Assembly: GCA_018398585.1 (NCBI GenBank)
Contig: JAGTTD010000006.1
Span: 7,416,501-7,480,500, forward strand
DNA: 64,000 nucleotides
Direction: 5' to 3'
Source: Simmondsia chinensis
Taxonomy: Eukaryota > Streptophyta > Magnoliopsida > Caryophyllales > Simmondsiaceae
The notes under the pieces were generated by a model. That model searched no databases, was not told the DNA's origin, and was given only the letters and a program-made list of their open reading frames with translations. This document shows, piece after piece, positions 34,082 to 45,916 of the stretch. The stretch's first letter is position 1, and each line of letters opens with the position of its first letter. The translations under genes were made by a program, and so were the position numbers.

Positions 34082-34103
34082 TTGATGCGTGGATTAGAAC
34101 CTG

Positions 34104-35590
34104 TATAATATGAATGTGACAGAAGCTGTAGGAGTTCAGGTAGCTTCCATGGGTTTTTCATCTCACTGCCATACAAAGGACGACTAGGGAGCCCATCATG
34201 AAGGTCAATGACATGATAATGGAGTTCAACTTTGAAATGAGATTTGTCGCTGAGGAATTTAACAAGGTGCTCTTGAATGTGTATACCATCATCTAAAACT
34301 ACTTTGAAGGTTTTGTAAGGACATGATCTATAACCTTGAATGTTACGGTAATGTTAGAATTCACTAGCATGAGAATATCCATTTATGTTGCTAAAATTAT
34401 GTAGGAAAGAGGGGGGGCATTCCACTTTACTGTTTATATATCAATTCTGAAGTATGTACATTACCATAAATTTGAAGATTTTGATTAGCTCCATGACATC
34501 TTTGAAGATGTTGCAACAGATGATATCAACGTCGGAGAGCTCCCAGCAATATTTCTTCATTGCCTGTCACATTGGAAAGTTGAACCCCATTATCATGATA
34601 ATAAGGTTCTACTTTTACATAAGATTTGCCCTAGAGAAATGGTGCCAAGAGCTCTCCGGTGCTGATGTCATCTCCTACGACATCTTTAAAGATGCCATAG
34701 ACGTAATTAAGAATCCTGAAATTTATGGTGATGTGAATATTTCACTTTCATTAACTTAGCTATATAAACAATAAATGAGAATCGCCTTTCTTTTGTACAT
34801 GAATTCAGCAATATAAAGGATATTCTTATGCAACTAAAATTTTAGCACTACCATAAAAGAAAAAAGAGGAGTATGGTGAATCGAGGTGAAAACGTTATTG
34901 ATGCTCGTCAAATCGAGGAGGCTGCTCAAGCAATTGAGATAGGAAAAAGAGCGAGTCTGGATTTTGATGGCTTCGACCCGCTTATGGTGAGTGCTATACA
35001 TAGAAGGTTGTGATGGATTGATACTAATCACCAGGTGCCCAGCGGAGAGATTCTAGTTGAGATTGATCTAAATCATGGCAATGGCTTTGATCCATTCTTC
35101 CCGAGTCTCGTGCTTCATTAGTTTCAGCGGGCCGTTGTTCCAGTTTCCTGCCGTTTGGTTGATCATGTATCCGATGTCTTGAGTAGTCGTGTTTGAGTCT
35201 TGTGTTTTGCCTGTTTTTGATTGTCTTCCTACTGTTTTGTTATCTTTTGTGGCCCCCATCTTTTACGGGTGGAATTGGTTCTCGCTTAGTCGAGTGGCCT
35301 GCTATGCACCACAACTTTGTCGTTAATTATCAAAAAATGGTTCTTGATTATGTCCATGGCACCGTCGATGTAGTCGCAAGAGATGGTGTCCACATTGGAG
35401 AGCATCTCATTAACTTCCTCAACTATGAATGTGATTTGAAAGTAAAACTCCAGTGTCATTTTATTAATCTGCGTGATGGGCTCCCCGTTTTTCCTTTTGT
35501 ACCCCCATAGGTCGCAAGGTATGAAACCAATTGGAGCTACTTGAACTACTACTTCTTCTGTCACATTCATATTATTATATAGGTTCTATA
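34104..35590. repeat. Palindromic module cluster 1 (F1/R1 junction)
   Basis: Four copies of a ~110-bp module alternate in orientation: F 34224-34333, R 34475-34585, F 34607-34712, R 35341-35448. The module runs from TTCAACTTTCAAATGAGATT through GGTGCTCTCCAAT to GCCATGGACATAATCAAGA in the F sense. Outer flanks AGAAG.TG.AG.AGTTCAGGTAGC (34118) and its complement (35540-35560) complete an imperfect palindrome. About 34860-35325 is extra sequence not found in clusters 2 and 3. Confidence 0.8.
34860..35325. other. Unique insert in cluster 1, possibly captured gene fragments
   Basis: Absent from the other two clusters. On the plus strand 34874-35011 encodes MVNRGENVIDARQIEEAAQ, continuing KRASLDFDGFDPLM up to an in-frame stop. 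A consensus-like splice donor (ATG|GTGAGT) follows FDPLM at about 34987. On the minus strand 35068-35259 gives a Lys/Thr-rich 63-codon frame. Neither is recognised. It is GC-richer than the surroundings. Confidence 0.45.
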
Positions 35591-36760
35591 CTTTCAAAAG
35601 TGAACAAAAAAATGAATATTCAAAGGTCTAATTACACAAATAAGCTAATAATTATCATAAACACATCAGTTATCAAAATTTCCTTGTAGTTTAAAGAGAG
35701 CAATGCAAATAATTAATAAGAATATATAAAAGTGGTGTGGCTGAGCTAAAGGCAAAATTCTCTTTTTCACATTTTGATTAAGGCCCTACTATGGTTGGAT
35801 GAAAATATTAACTACAATTACAGTAGGTAATATAAATTTATTTTCAAAATGGGAGATTAAAAAGTAATCTTGCCATTATTCATGATAGTAAAGTATATAT
35901 AACAATAAAATTTTAATGATATACGAGGATGATAAATGCAATAATAACAACGCAAACAAATACGCATATAAAGTTTCTATAAATAGTGATCCAAATTTAC
36001 CTCTCCAATTTACCTCTCTTATAGTAACATTAAAAATTTAAACAATGCTGCAAAGTGCATGAAGTCGTGATTTTTGGTCGTTATGCGAAAAAGGAATCAA
36101 TAGACTCAAAATTTCATGAGGTAAGACTATAAGACAACAAATTATTCGAAAATTTAAGGATTCTCTTAATCGTTTTGACGTTTCCCTCAATGCTTGTACA
36201 TTTTCGTATTCGTTGTCCATGAATGATTCAAGCATACAATAGGCGCTAGTTAAAGCAAAAGCTTGACCACCCATATTAAGTTTCCAAAACTATACACGGA
36301 GACCCATCTCCATGAAAAATGTCATAACCACTCACATTACAAGTCCTAGGACTCCATTTGCAACAATCAACTAGCAAATATCGAGATCAACCCAAAAAAA
36401 AAAAGAACCAAAATGTTTAATAAATAATAAAATGATAAAACAATAGTAGAAAAATTAAGACATTAGTATCTCAAATTTATAGTTACTTCTAAATAATAGG
36501 ACCTACAAATATAGCTGCAATCATCTGCTTTCTCTAATGAATATGGGGCGCTGCAAAATCCATGTATGGAATTGTTTATTTAATATTTTAATCCTTACTG
36601 TTCTCACTTGTATGCATTTCATTAACCATCTAATATAGTTTGTGCTTCAAAAACTTGTGTGTTTTATCAAGAGCTCATGGATACGTACCAAAGTGTTGGA
36701 AGCACCTCTTGTTTATTGGGGAAAGTAAATGATTGCAACTATATTTGTGCACCTGATTAC
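35591..36760 (-). repeat. Arm R1 of the alternating inverted-repeat chain
   Basis: It aligns directly with 54346-55340 and, up to the MITE, with 62320-63410, and inversely with the F arms. It includes a minus-strand frame at 36038-36274 (MGGQAFALTSAYCMLESFMD, then NEYENVQALRETSKRLRESL), decayed in arm R2 and unrecognised. The arm turns to the F orientation about a centre near 36630 (TGCAATCATCTGCTTTCTC versus CAAATGATTGCAACTATAT). The LINE follows at 36761. Confidence 0.75.
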
Positions 36761-36802
36761 TTTTTTTTTTTTTTTTTTTATCATTAAAGCCTGAGGGCAC
36801 AA

Positions 36803-36845
36803 TTAAATTACTAAATGATCATTGTTTACAAGTGAGATCAAAGGT

Positions 36846-36876
<31 letters not shown>

Positions 36877-39800
36877 GGGAGAGGAGATCTAACCACCACT
36901 GATGAGTACAATGATGACCCAAGTGACAACGAGCAACAAAATGAGCAACCCGATTACAAGATCGGGGAGCCCAGACAAACCGTCGATAATTAAAACAACT
37001 AGAAGAGGCTAAGATGATGATGTCCTCAATAATAGCACTACGTTCCCACGCAGGGAAGGAGGAATGAGAAATAAAATTAATAGCTAAAAGACCATCAGAT
37101 TCAATGATAACATTCTTCGAACCAAAAGACGAAGCAAGAGAACAAGCCACCCGAATAGCAAGGGCCTCAGCAATAAGAGGTGAAGCGTCCGTGGCGTTAC
37201 CGCACCAGCCTCCCGATATAGAACTCGAGGAAGATCGGGCCACGATCGTAATAGCAGCCGAGGAGAGGGAGGTGAAGGCTGCATCAGTATTTATCTTGAT
37301 CCAATTATGAGGAGGGGGGTCCATCTTGTGGGACAAGCCGGAGCCGGAGCAACAGAGGGCATCGGGGCCTAGAATGGAGGGTTGCTGGGGGGGGGGGGGG
37401 GGGGGGGGGTTGGTGCTTGCTCTTTGGAATTTAGCAACAAGGAGGAAAGCATTAGAAGTGACATGAGTAGGGTGGGAGCCATCCAAGTTGAAAATGAGAT
37501 TGCAACGAGCCTTCTGAATTTCCCAACATAAAAACGCAATCTTTGAAAGACAATCATCACTAAAAGCTTGATTAGCACATAAGGACTCCCACCAATGATG
37601 GAATCCGAAGAAGCCTTGCTCGAAAGGCTTAAAACCAAGAGGTGAAGCAAACCAACAAGCTTTGGCCCATGGGCAAAGGATGAGGGTGTGCTCGGTAGTC
37701 TCAAGAATACCATCACACGTCTGGGGCAAAACGGGTGTGGTTTGAGCTTTGGTTTCCATAGGTTTTCGGAGGTTGCGAGAGCATTATAGATTGCTCGCCA
37801 CATGAAGTGTTTAATTTTCGGTGGAATGGAAAGGGACCATAAAACCCGAAGGCTTGAGGGGGAGCAAATGGGTGAACTTGTAGATGCGGTAGGAGGGGCG
37901 TTTGATTTGTGAAGCGTACTCCAGAATTTGTAACCGGATTTGACTGAATAAGTCCCTTGATTGGTATGATGCCAGACGAGAACATCATCCGGATGCAGGG
38001 TTTCCAATCGGGATTGAAAGGATGGCCTGGGTCACGTTATTTGGGAAGAGTTGATTGAGAGCCTCGATGTTCCAACGTCTTGCACTAGGAATAGTGATGT
38101 CGGAGACCTTAGAAGGGGTTTCCACTCCTCTCGGTTTGGATCCAACCGAGAAGGAGGGGAGATTAGGCACCCAATTGTCTTCCCAAATATCAATGCAGGA
38201 GCCACTATTAACGTTCAATCGAAGACCTTTTGCAATGAAGTTCCTTCCTTCAATAAAGCTTCTCCAGCCCTAAGAGGGGTTGGAACGGAGAGAAGTTTTA
38301 AGGATGGAAGAATTGTTCAAATAAACCCCTTTAAGGATACGAACCCAAAAAGCATTGGAGTTTTGCATAGCCCTCTAAACTTGTTTGGCAAGGAGGGCAT
38401 TCTTGACACCTTGAAAATCACGAAAACCGAGACCTCCAAGGTGTTTAGGGTGTGAAATAAGGCCCCAAAGTTTCCAATGGATGCCTTTTTCCTCAATTGA
38501 ACCCTCTTTCCACCAAAAACGGGCCAAGATGCTATTGAGTTTTTTGAGGAAGGTCATAGGAATTCTATAACATGACATAACATAAGAGGGGATGGCAGAC
38601 ACAACTGATTTGAGGAGATCTTCCCTACCCGCATGAGAAAGGAGCTTAGATTTTTCACCCTTGTAATTTATTCCTTATTTTGTCAAAGAGGAGGTTAAGG
38701 GCATTTTTTTTGGACCGACCCCAAATGATTTGAGTACCAAGATATCTATCATCCTCGTCCATTTGATTAACTTCAAGAATTTCCATGCATTCTTCTCTAA
38801 CCCAAGGTGGGGGAGTTAGAAGAGAAGAAAGCGTAGGATTTCTGGTAGTTAACTTCTTGGCCCGAGGCGCGCGCAAAAACGGTGAAGGGTATTCTTGACG
38901 TGCTCGCAAACACGATTAGAAGCATTAAGGAAGAGAACATAGTCATCAGCAAAGAAAAGATAAGAGAGGGAGGGACAGCATTGTTTGATTTTGAAACTTT
39001 CCCACTCCCCTTTTCTTTCCGCATCTTGGATGAGGGTGGAAAGGGCCTCCATCACAAAAAGGAAAAGAAAAGGTGAGAGCGGGTCACCTTGTCTAAGACC
39101 ATGAGCCATGGGGAAATGCTCAATTCTTTCCCTGTTAAGGAGAGGACAAACTTTAACAGTTGTGGCGCACTCTATAATCCAACTGATGACAGTGTCACAA
39201 AAACCCAATTTTTTCCACTTGATCAAATGCTTTGGAAAGGTCAAGCTTAGGAGCTATAAAATGTTTCCTACCTTTTCTTTTGTTTTTAAGAGCATGAAAA
39301 GCTTCATGGATAGTCATGATATTATCTTGGATTTGTCTCCCCTTGACAAAGGCAGATTGAAAAGGGGAGATAATATTGTTCATAAAAGGTTTAAGCCGGT
39401 TGGAAATTATTTTTGAAATAATTTTGTAACAAAAATTACAAAGACCAATAAGTGGTTTAAGCTTTCCAATTTTTGGATTTTGGGATAAGAGTAATATTTG
39501 TGTTGTTAAAATTTTTGGGCATTTTACAATTTTCGAAAAAACTTTGTACCACCTCACAAATATCGTTAGAAATAATGTCCCAAAAAGAGGTGAAGAAGAT
39601 ACCTGGAAAGCCATCCGGACCCGGGGCTTTATGACCTCCCAGTTGCGAGACCGAGTCCTATATTTCGCTGCAGGTGATACGTGCAATCAGCAGGTGGTTC
39701 ATGTGGCTGCTGATTTTTGGATGAATGAGGTCAATGACTTCTGCAGCCCTGGTGCTTCCTTTTGGTGAGTAGAGAGTCTTGAAGTGAGCAGAGATCATAC

Positions 39801-40981
39801 CCTTGACTTGATTGGAATCATCCGTCCAAACCTCGAAATCATTCTTAAGCTGGCGCACCTCATTTCTTTTATTACGTTGAATTATTGTGGCATGCAAGAA
39901 GCGAGAGTTCCTGTCCCCATAAGTCAACCAATTAACTAGAGAACGTTGATGGCAGAATCTCTCTTCAGCTTCCCACCAATTTTGGAGCTCTTTATTGAGT
40001 TCGGCTTCCTCCTTAACCTCCGCGGGGGAGGCTGTTTTGCTTTGAATCTCAGTTAATCTGTGAAAAATGAAGTTTAACCTCATGTTCCTCTCTCTTCTTC
40101 GAGCAATACTCCAATCTTTGAACTTTTTACGACAAGATTTGAGTTTGAAAGGAAACCGATGGGTTGAGGGGTTCCTCCCGATCGGAGACCAGCCAAGGTG
40201 AACTGTATGATGACAGTCATCTTCCAGGAGCCATTTAGATTCGAATTTAAAGTATCATGAGCGGTGGTGAATGTCCTCTTCAAACTGAATAAGAAGAGGG
40301 GAATGATCGGATTCAAATGCCGGAAGAAGGGTAACAGATGCATTTGGGAAGAGGGCTTGCCAAGCATAGTAGGCATCAGCCTTATCAATACACTGCTTGA
40401 CGTTGTAAATCCCTTCTTGTTTGTTTGACCATGAATATCTACAGCCCTTGGACTGAAACTCAACCAAGCCATAAGAGTCATAAAAGTCAAGTGGCCAAGA
40501 AAGTTGAGAGTCGGTAATCAGGTTACCTTCTAGCTTGTCAAAAGAGGACGAGATAGTGTTGAAATTGCCTGACAAGATGGTAGGCTGCTATTGATCGGAA
40601 ACATCAGTGAGGAGGAGCTTCCAGAAGAGCGGTCTTTTGGGCTTACTCGGTTCACCGTAGAGGAAAATGTGGGACCACCTTTTATCGTTAAGGGAGTCGA
40701 CAATTTCAGTTGAAATGTACCTATCGGTTGCTTTCTTTATGTTGATGATGAATCTACATATTATTCTAAAAAAGGGCCAAACCACTTGAGATGCCTCTTG
40801 GTTCATGAGTAAAGGAGTTACAAAGGTTCAATCTTCCTCTAACTTTTTCAACATGTTTGTTCTTGTTTTTTGTTTCCATTAAGAAGATAATGTTCAGCTT
40901 ATACTTATTATTGAGTTGTAATAGAGCTTTGACTGTCAAGGGGCGGCCAAGCCCTTGACAGTTCCAGCACATGAGGCTCAT
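36803..40981 (-). pseudogene. LINE ORF2: endonuclease, reverse transcriptase, RNase H
   Basis: Read downward from 40981. Endonuclease starts MSLMCWNCQGLGRPLTVKAL, with METK at the expected catalytic Glu, and later SGNFNTISSSFDK and ESDHSPLL. Reverse transcriptase spans about 39690-38850: RLKPFMNNIISPFQSAFVKG, APKLDLSKAFDQVE, GLRQGDPLSPFLFLFVME, and FADD (38942-38953). The zf-RVT region has VWHHTNQGTYSVKSGYKFW and SIPPKIKHFMWRAIYNAL (38007-37700). RNase H is at about 37310-36880 (WIKINTDAAF, IIESDGLLAINF, NRVAHFVARC). The frame breaks at least eight times. Two G-runs on the plus strand (36856-36879, 37387-37409) encode proline runs in the linker and the tail. The RNase H domain is typical of plant L1 elements. 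Confidence 0.88.
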
Positions 40982-41394
40982 GAGTTGTGAGGCAGTTGTG
41001 TGGGGACAACTGCAGCAAACCCATGAGAGGAAGGGTCATCAGGATCGGGACGAACAATGTTAAGAACAAGTTTGGGTGATTTGATTCGTTCAACAAAGGG
41101 AAGAACATAAGCTTTCTTAGAATTTTCGAACTTTGCTTTGCGCTTAGCTGCCTTTTTTATACTTTTTAGTTTAGCCGCACTTTTCTTACCGAGGATACCC
41201 TCGGTGGGATTCTTAGAGGACATGGATGAAATAAGGCCTTCTTCTTCAAAAATATTACATACCACACCTACTCCATCAAGGAAGATGTTCGGGTCCAGTG
41301 ACCAGTTACCCATTTTGTCAGCATGAACCATGTCGGTCATCATATTAAGGAATGCCACTCTTGTTTTTTTTTCTAGATGCAAAGTCTTCGACAA
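40978..41394 (-). pseudogene. LINE ORF1 C-terminal remnant
   Basis: A 138-codon frame directly upstream of the endonuclease start, overlapping it by 4 bases. It is rich in Lys and Ala (GKKSAAKLKSIKKAAKRKAK), as expected for the basic end of a plant LINE ORF1. It has no DUF4283 or zinc knuckle, so assignment rests on position. Confidence 0.5.
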
Positions 41395-41627
41395 ATTGAG
41401 ATCTACGTTTACCTTTTATTGTTGACGAGGATGCTGATTTTTCATCCTAATGTGTGTGAAGGGAGAGTTGAATCGCTTGAGCTGTGTTTAAGGACCATTC
41501 ATAGGAGTCCTTAATGTTGTCACTATTCCCCTGGACAGCCCTCTCACGGGCTTCACTATCGGTCTCCATGAGGTCAGAGGTGAGCTCTTCACCCTTATCA
41601 GTGATGAGGAGTCTAACTTTATCTGAG

Positions 41628-41741
41628 AAGTAACTTTAAATGTGGGATATTAAATGTCTTACTATGGCTATCTTTTTTTTTTTTTTTTTTATCATCTTAT
41701 TGTTTATGAACCATCTTGGTTTATCTTTTTATAGGTTGATC
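41628..41741 (+). repeat. Arm F2, piece between LINE and CACTA
   Basis: GAGAAGTAACTTTAAATGTG through TTTATAGGTTGATC matches 55509-55617 base for base in long stretches, apart from a longer T run. The arm continues after the CACTA element at 52881. Confidence 0.85.
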
Positions 41742-42230
41742 CACTACACAAAAAAAGTGACTTTTACCAATAGTAGTATTTCAAGTTCTGTTGGTAATGG
41801 TTGTACATTACCAACAGCAAAATGTTACTGTTGGTAATGACTCGAAAGGAGTAGGAAGTGAAAATAATAAAGACCTAATCCCAACAAAAGTAAATTTCTG
41901 TTGGTATTGGTGTAGTCAATCCCAACATAATAGATTTTTTGTTGGTATTGACTAGCTCAATACCAACAGAAATGAATTCTGTTGCTATTGATCAGCTCAA
42001 TGCCAACAGAAATAAGTGATGTTGGTATTAACTAGCTCAATGCCAATAAAAATAAGTGCGGTTGGTATTGACTAGCTTAATGCCGGCAGAAATAAGTATT
42101 GTTGGTATTGACTAGCACAATGTCTACAAAAATAAATTTTGTTGGTATTAACTAGATCATCACCAAATAAAATAAATTTTATTGGTATTGACTAAATTAG
42201 TACCAATAGATGTATTTATCAATAAACAAA
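41742..42230 (+). repeat. CACTA left subterminal repeat array
   Basis: A ~60-bp unit TGTTGGTATTGACTAGCTCA.TACCAACAGAAAT is repeated about seven times with decay to the right. Each unit has inverted TGTTGGTA and TACCAACA halves and could form a small hairpin. The right end has matching words. Confidence 0.85.
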
Positions 42231-42439
42231 ATTTCGAAAAAATTAGTAATTATAAAAAATTTTATTAGAGTAATTTAGATATTAATGTCTTAAGGTTTGA
42301 TATATAAATTTTATAGTGCCTTTTGTGAAATAACATTTTAGTTAAAAACATAATTAAAAAATAGTTTAAATGACGATCTGTATTGGTGTAAGTAGGTCCC
42401 AATTTTATTCTTTCTTACCGTCATTTAAATGATTTTATT

Positions 42440-45400
42440 TAATGGTGGCCGTGGGCCGGGTCGGGCCGGGCCTGGGCCTGGGCCTGGTCCCGGCTGGCCC
42501 TGCCCGGGACCAGGCCCGGGCCCTCTACAGTGTGGGCGGGCCGGTGGCCTTTTTAACTAAATTAAAAAAAAATTACAAATAAATAGTCGTTTTGTACTAA
42601 AATTATTGTAATTTATTGATAAATAATATGAGATACAAATATATTTCTTTCCAAGTATACATGTTCAAAAAAAATAATACTAAATATATATAATAAATAA
42701 AATACAATATACAACAAGTAATTATCAAAAAAATATCAGTAAATAAATAACGTATCAAATACAAATACAAAGTTGGGGCCTAATATTTAAAAATATAAAT
42801 TTATTTATCAAAAAATATAAAGTTTGACATATGGAGTGTGCGGTCATCTTTTGACGTAAATATTTGAAAGTAAATAATTAACATACAAAAGTCTTGAATC
42901 TTGATATCAGTCATATCGGAATGTTTCTACGCCATCATTTGACGTATCAGTTGTGTGGTCGTCTTCTTCATCGCTCGATGAATCCATCTTCATTCTCTGT
43001 TGATCTCTTGCCTCAGCTAGCAGCCAATCCTTCAAGCACACGGACATCTCCAAGCTCGACGGCAATAACTTCGCCCTCTTCGTTCCAAGCAACCTGCCAC
43101 CAAGACTAAAAGCACACTCCGATGCTACTGAAGACACCGGACAACTTAGTATATCACGTGCCATGGTGGAAAGCACGGGATACTGGGTTTGGTTTGTGTT
43201 CCACCATTGTAACAAATCAAAATTCGGGTTGCCCGGCGGCCCAAAAATATGGACCATCGGTGTCCGCAAATAATAATCTAACTCGTCACATGATGTGGGG
43301 GCTGCTGTGGGCGTAAATTGCTCCAACAATTTCCACGAATATGACGTGTGTGAACTACTTCCACTAGATGTGGAAGATCCTACTGCAGCAGTACTAGGAT
43401 TATTGGACGCTAATTGACGGGAATATTGAGAAAATAAACTATGCAAGTCGTTATCGACATCGGCAATGAAAGTGTCGATATTAAGAGAAGGATTCAAATA
43501 TGTGAAAAAATGTTGGCAAAACAAGTTGAAACCTGAGCGTTTACAACGAGGGTCTAAAATAGTAGCAAAGCAGTAAGTAAGAGGTAGTTTAGAAAAATAT
43601 TTGGCAAGCTTTTCTTTCATTGCCACAATCGATCCCAACAAAATGGGGTTGGATTGATTACCCACCATCTAATTTACAATATCAAGCAATGTTGATATTG
43701 CTTGAGGCATGGTCGAATAGTAGCAACACGAAAAAAATATTGTCGCGTCTTTAAACATGCTAAAAAATTTACAAATTTCATCTATTGTCTCCCAATGTAT
43801 ACCGTCCAGGTTGTAATCGCGCCATTCTACACGATTTTCCTGGGCGAATTCCATCAGAGCGTCTTTGTATGGTAGAATGCGCTCTAACATTACTACCGTA
43901 GACGACCACCTAGTCTTGGAGTCTAATTTAAATTATTTATATTCTATGTTATGCAACCTACATACATTTTTAAATCTTTTTTTCCTAGCGACGGATGCTT
44001 TAATTGATATTATTACAGATCTTAAGGTGGCAAGGGATGCGTCTATAAGATCTAAACCATCCATTACCATTAAATGCAAAATGTGACAGATGCAACGAAT
44101 ATGAAAACACTTCCCACCTAACATGGGTCTCATTTTCCTAATTAAATGTGCTACGGATGCAGTGTTATTGGAAGCATTGTCAAACGTAATACTGAAGATA
44201 CGTTGTTCTATGCCCCAATCGCGGACTGCCGACATCATCGAACCCGTAATTACCTCGGCAGTATGGGGGCAATCTAAAAGCCCAAAATGAATTATTCTTT
44301 TCTGGATGATGAAGGATTCATCGGTCCAGTTTGCCATTATGCACATATAAGGTTGGCCGGGTTTGGACGTCCATACGTCCGACGTCAACGAGAACATGCT
44401 CGTGTTCGTCCCAAAAAGTGTATGTATCCCAATTTTAAGATTGTGGTACAACGTAAAAGCGTCCCGCTTTACGGTGTTCCGAGAAATCCTCACAATTGCG
44501 GGGTTCACATTTCGTTGGAGGTAGTCGACGAAATGTGGGTTTTCGCCGGTACTAAAAGGCCTTTCACTCAAAATTATATATTTAGCTAGCCCCCTACGGT
44601 TGCTCTCCTGAGAGAACCTAAAATTAGCAAGTGCACCGGTCACTTACTGTACTAAACGTTGTTGGCTCTTTTCTGGGAATTGCTCGAGGTGGCACCTAAG
44701 TATATGTCTATTTAGTGTGCCCGTCCCACTGCCGGGTTGATGGCTAAAATTCTTAGGTGGGTCACATAATTTACAGGTTGCTTTATTAGTTGTCTTATTA
44801 AGGGTAAAGTGCTTCCATACCCCACTAGTTGTACGCCTACTAGTCAAGGTACTAGTTTCAGGCTGGGCATCTGTGGTGGGGGTGGGTTCCTCATCAGTTT
44901 GTGAGTCTCCAACCCCACCACTACCTGACTCATGATAATCTTGTGGTTGTGAAAAGTTATAATCTATGCTATCATCAGGGTATTGGGGTGTTGGGTCTGG
45001 TTGTATAAAAGCTCGTTCTTCAGTATCAAGTAAGACAATTCTAGTCCTTTTTGGGATTCTGGGTGGCCGAGAAGAGCTAGAACTAGCACGACCGGCTCCA
45101 GATGATGAAGAGTTGTGTGCCATATTCGTATAAATGATTATTATTTATAAAATGCAAGTAGTAAAGCAAATTAAGTAACTAAAATTGCGAATCAAAAAAA
45201 ATTACGATACTAAAATTACCGAAACGAGAGAACAATGAAATTCACACTTCAGCCAAATACTTTACGAACTTCGAACTTTAGAGCACAATTTTGCAATTAG
45301 CAAATTAGAGAAGATGGGAGATGATGAATGTATAGAGAGAGAAGAGAGAATTGAAGATTTTGTGAGAAAATGAGTTGGGGAGGTTTAAGTATTTATAGAA

Positions 45401-45651
45401 AAAAAAATTATATAATTTTTTTTTGTAAAAAAAGAGCCGTTGGCTCTTTTGGGCCTGGCCGGGCTGGGCCCGGCTCACGGGCCGGGCCGGGCCGGGTTCT
45501 GGGCCCTAAAAAAAAGGCCCGAGGCCCGGCCCGGGGGACCTCGGGCCTGTGCCCGGCCCGGCCCACTACAGTACCGTGCGGGCTGGGCCGGGCCAAAAAC
45601 GGGACGGGCCGAGCCCGTTTCCGGGCCGACCCGGCCCGTTGGCCACCACTA
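42440..45651 (-). mobile_element. hAT transposon with nearly complete transposase, nested in CACTA
   Basis: The ends are TAATGGTGGCC (42440) and GGCCACCACTA (to 45651), flanked by a perfect 8-bp TSD ATTTTATT (42432-42439 and 45652-45659). Both ends carry long GGGCCGGGC-type subterminal tracts (42460-42550 and 45450-45640). The 3.2-kb length and single long transposase on the minus strand are those of an autonomous hAT, inactivated by three nonsense codons. Confidence 0.94.
42907..45123 (-). pseudogene. hAT transposase, one frame with three in-frame stops
   Basis: One frame of 739 codons starts at 45123. A Ser/Pro/Thr-rich N terminus precedes a BED zinc finger (SGVWKHFTLNKTTNKATCKL, then C..H..LRCH). 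The catalytic RNase H-like region follows: SLTSDVWTSKPGQPYMCIMA with the first acidic residue, then ITFDNASNNTASV and CICHILHLMVMDGL. The C-terminal dimerisation domain has DELDYYLRTPMVHIFG, FDLLQWWNTNQTQYPVLS and SSVASECAFSLGGRLLGTKR. Stops are TAA at 44644-44646, TAA at 43933-43935 and TAG at 43669-43671, with the frame unchanged across all three. The family cuts DNA at its TIRs and leaves 8-bp TSDs, as seen around this element. Confidence 0.93.
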
Positions 45652-45659
45652 ATTTTATT

Positions 45660-45913
45660 AAATATACATAACTTGTTTTATTAAAATATTATTTTACAAA
45701 ATTTATGAACTAAAAAATTAGTAAACTAAATCTCATACTAGTAATAAGTTATAATTTAAGATGTATTTTAAATAATTTATATTTAAATAACAATAATAAT
45801 AATGTTTTCAAAAAATTTTTATTTTCCTTCTTCACTTTCATTGTCTCTCCATTCTTTAATTTTATTTGCTTATTTTATTTTTATATTTATACTTTATAAC
45901 ATTCACTTACGTA
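45660..45913. other. CACTA interior, AT-rich
   Basis: Sequence between the nested hAT element and the second CACTA terminus. Nothing recognisable. Confidence 0.4.
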
Positions 45914-45916
45914 TCC

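Larger units (their letters stand above)
31014..34096 (+). mobile_element. Internally deleted Ty3/Gypsy element
   Basis: 5' LTR 31014-31479, primer site TTGGTATCATAGC (31484-31496), gag-pro-RT remnants, 3' LTR from about 33173 to 34081 interrupted by a solo LTR. Reverse transcriptase is cut after its N-terminal motif, and RNase H and integrase are missing. GAACC occurs at 31009-31013 and 34097-34101, taken as TSD. The bases 34082-34096 after the expected LTR end are unexplained, so the right edge is uncertain by 15 bases. The uninterrupted target is visible in the other arms (AGTATAGAACCTATATAA). Confidence 0.82.
36761..41627 (-). mobile_element. Plant L1-type LINE, 5' truncated and decayed
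   Basis: The minus-strand order is short ORF1-like remnant, endonuclease, reverse transcriptase, zinc-finger region, RNase H, then 3' sequence ending TAATGAT plus an A19 tail (36761-36779 as T run). The insertion interrupts arm sequence whose empty form is at about 55495-55515 (CCTGATTACTTAGAAGTAAC). No TSD was found, and the left edge of the 5' end is placed by that comparison. Confidence 0.88.

Noticed and set aside
36761..41627. Target-site duplication for the LINE
   Set aside because: Comparison with the empty site in arm F3 shows no repeated flank. Either the TSD has decayed or insertion came with a small deletion.
45370..45684. GC-rich open frames (Gly/Pro/Arg-rich) on both strands
   Set aside because: They lie in the GGGCCGGGC subterminal tract of the hAT element; frames exist only because the repeat lacks stops.
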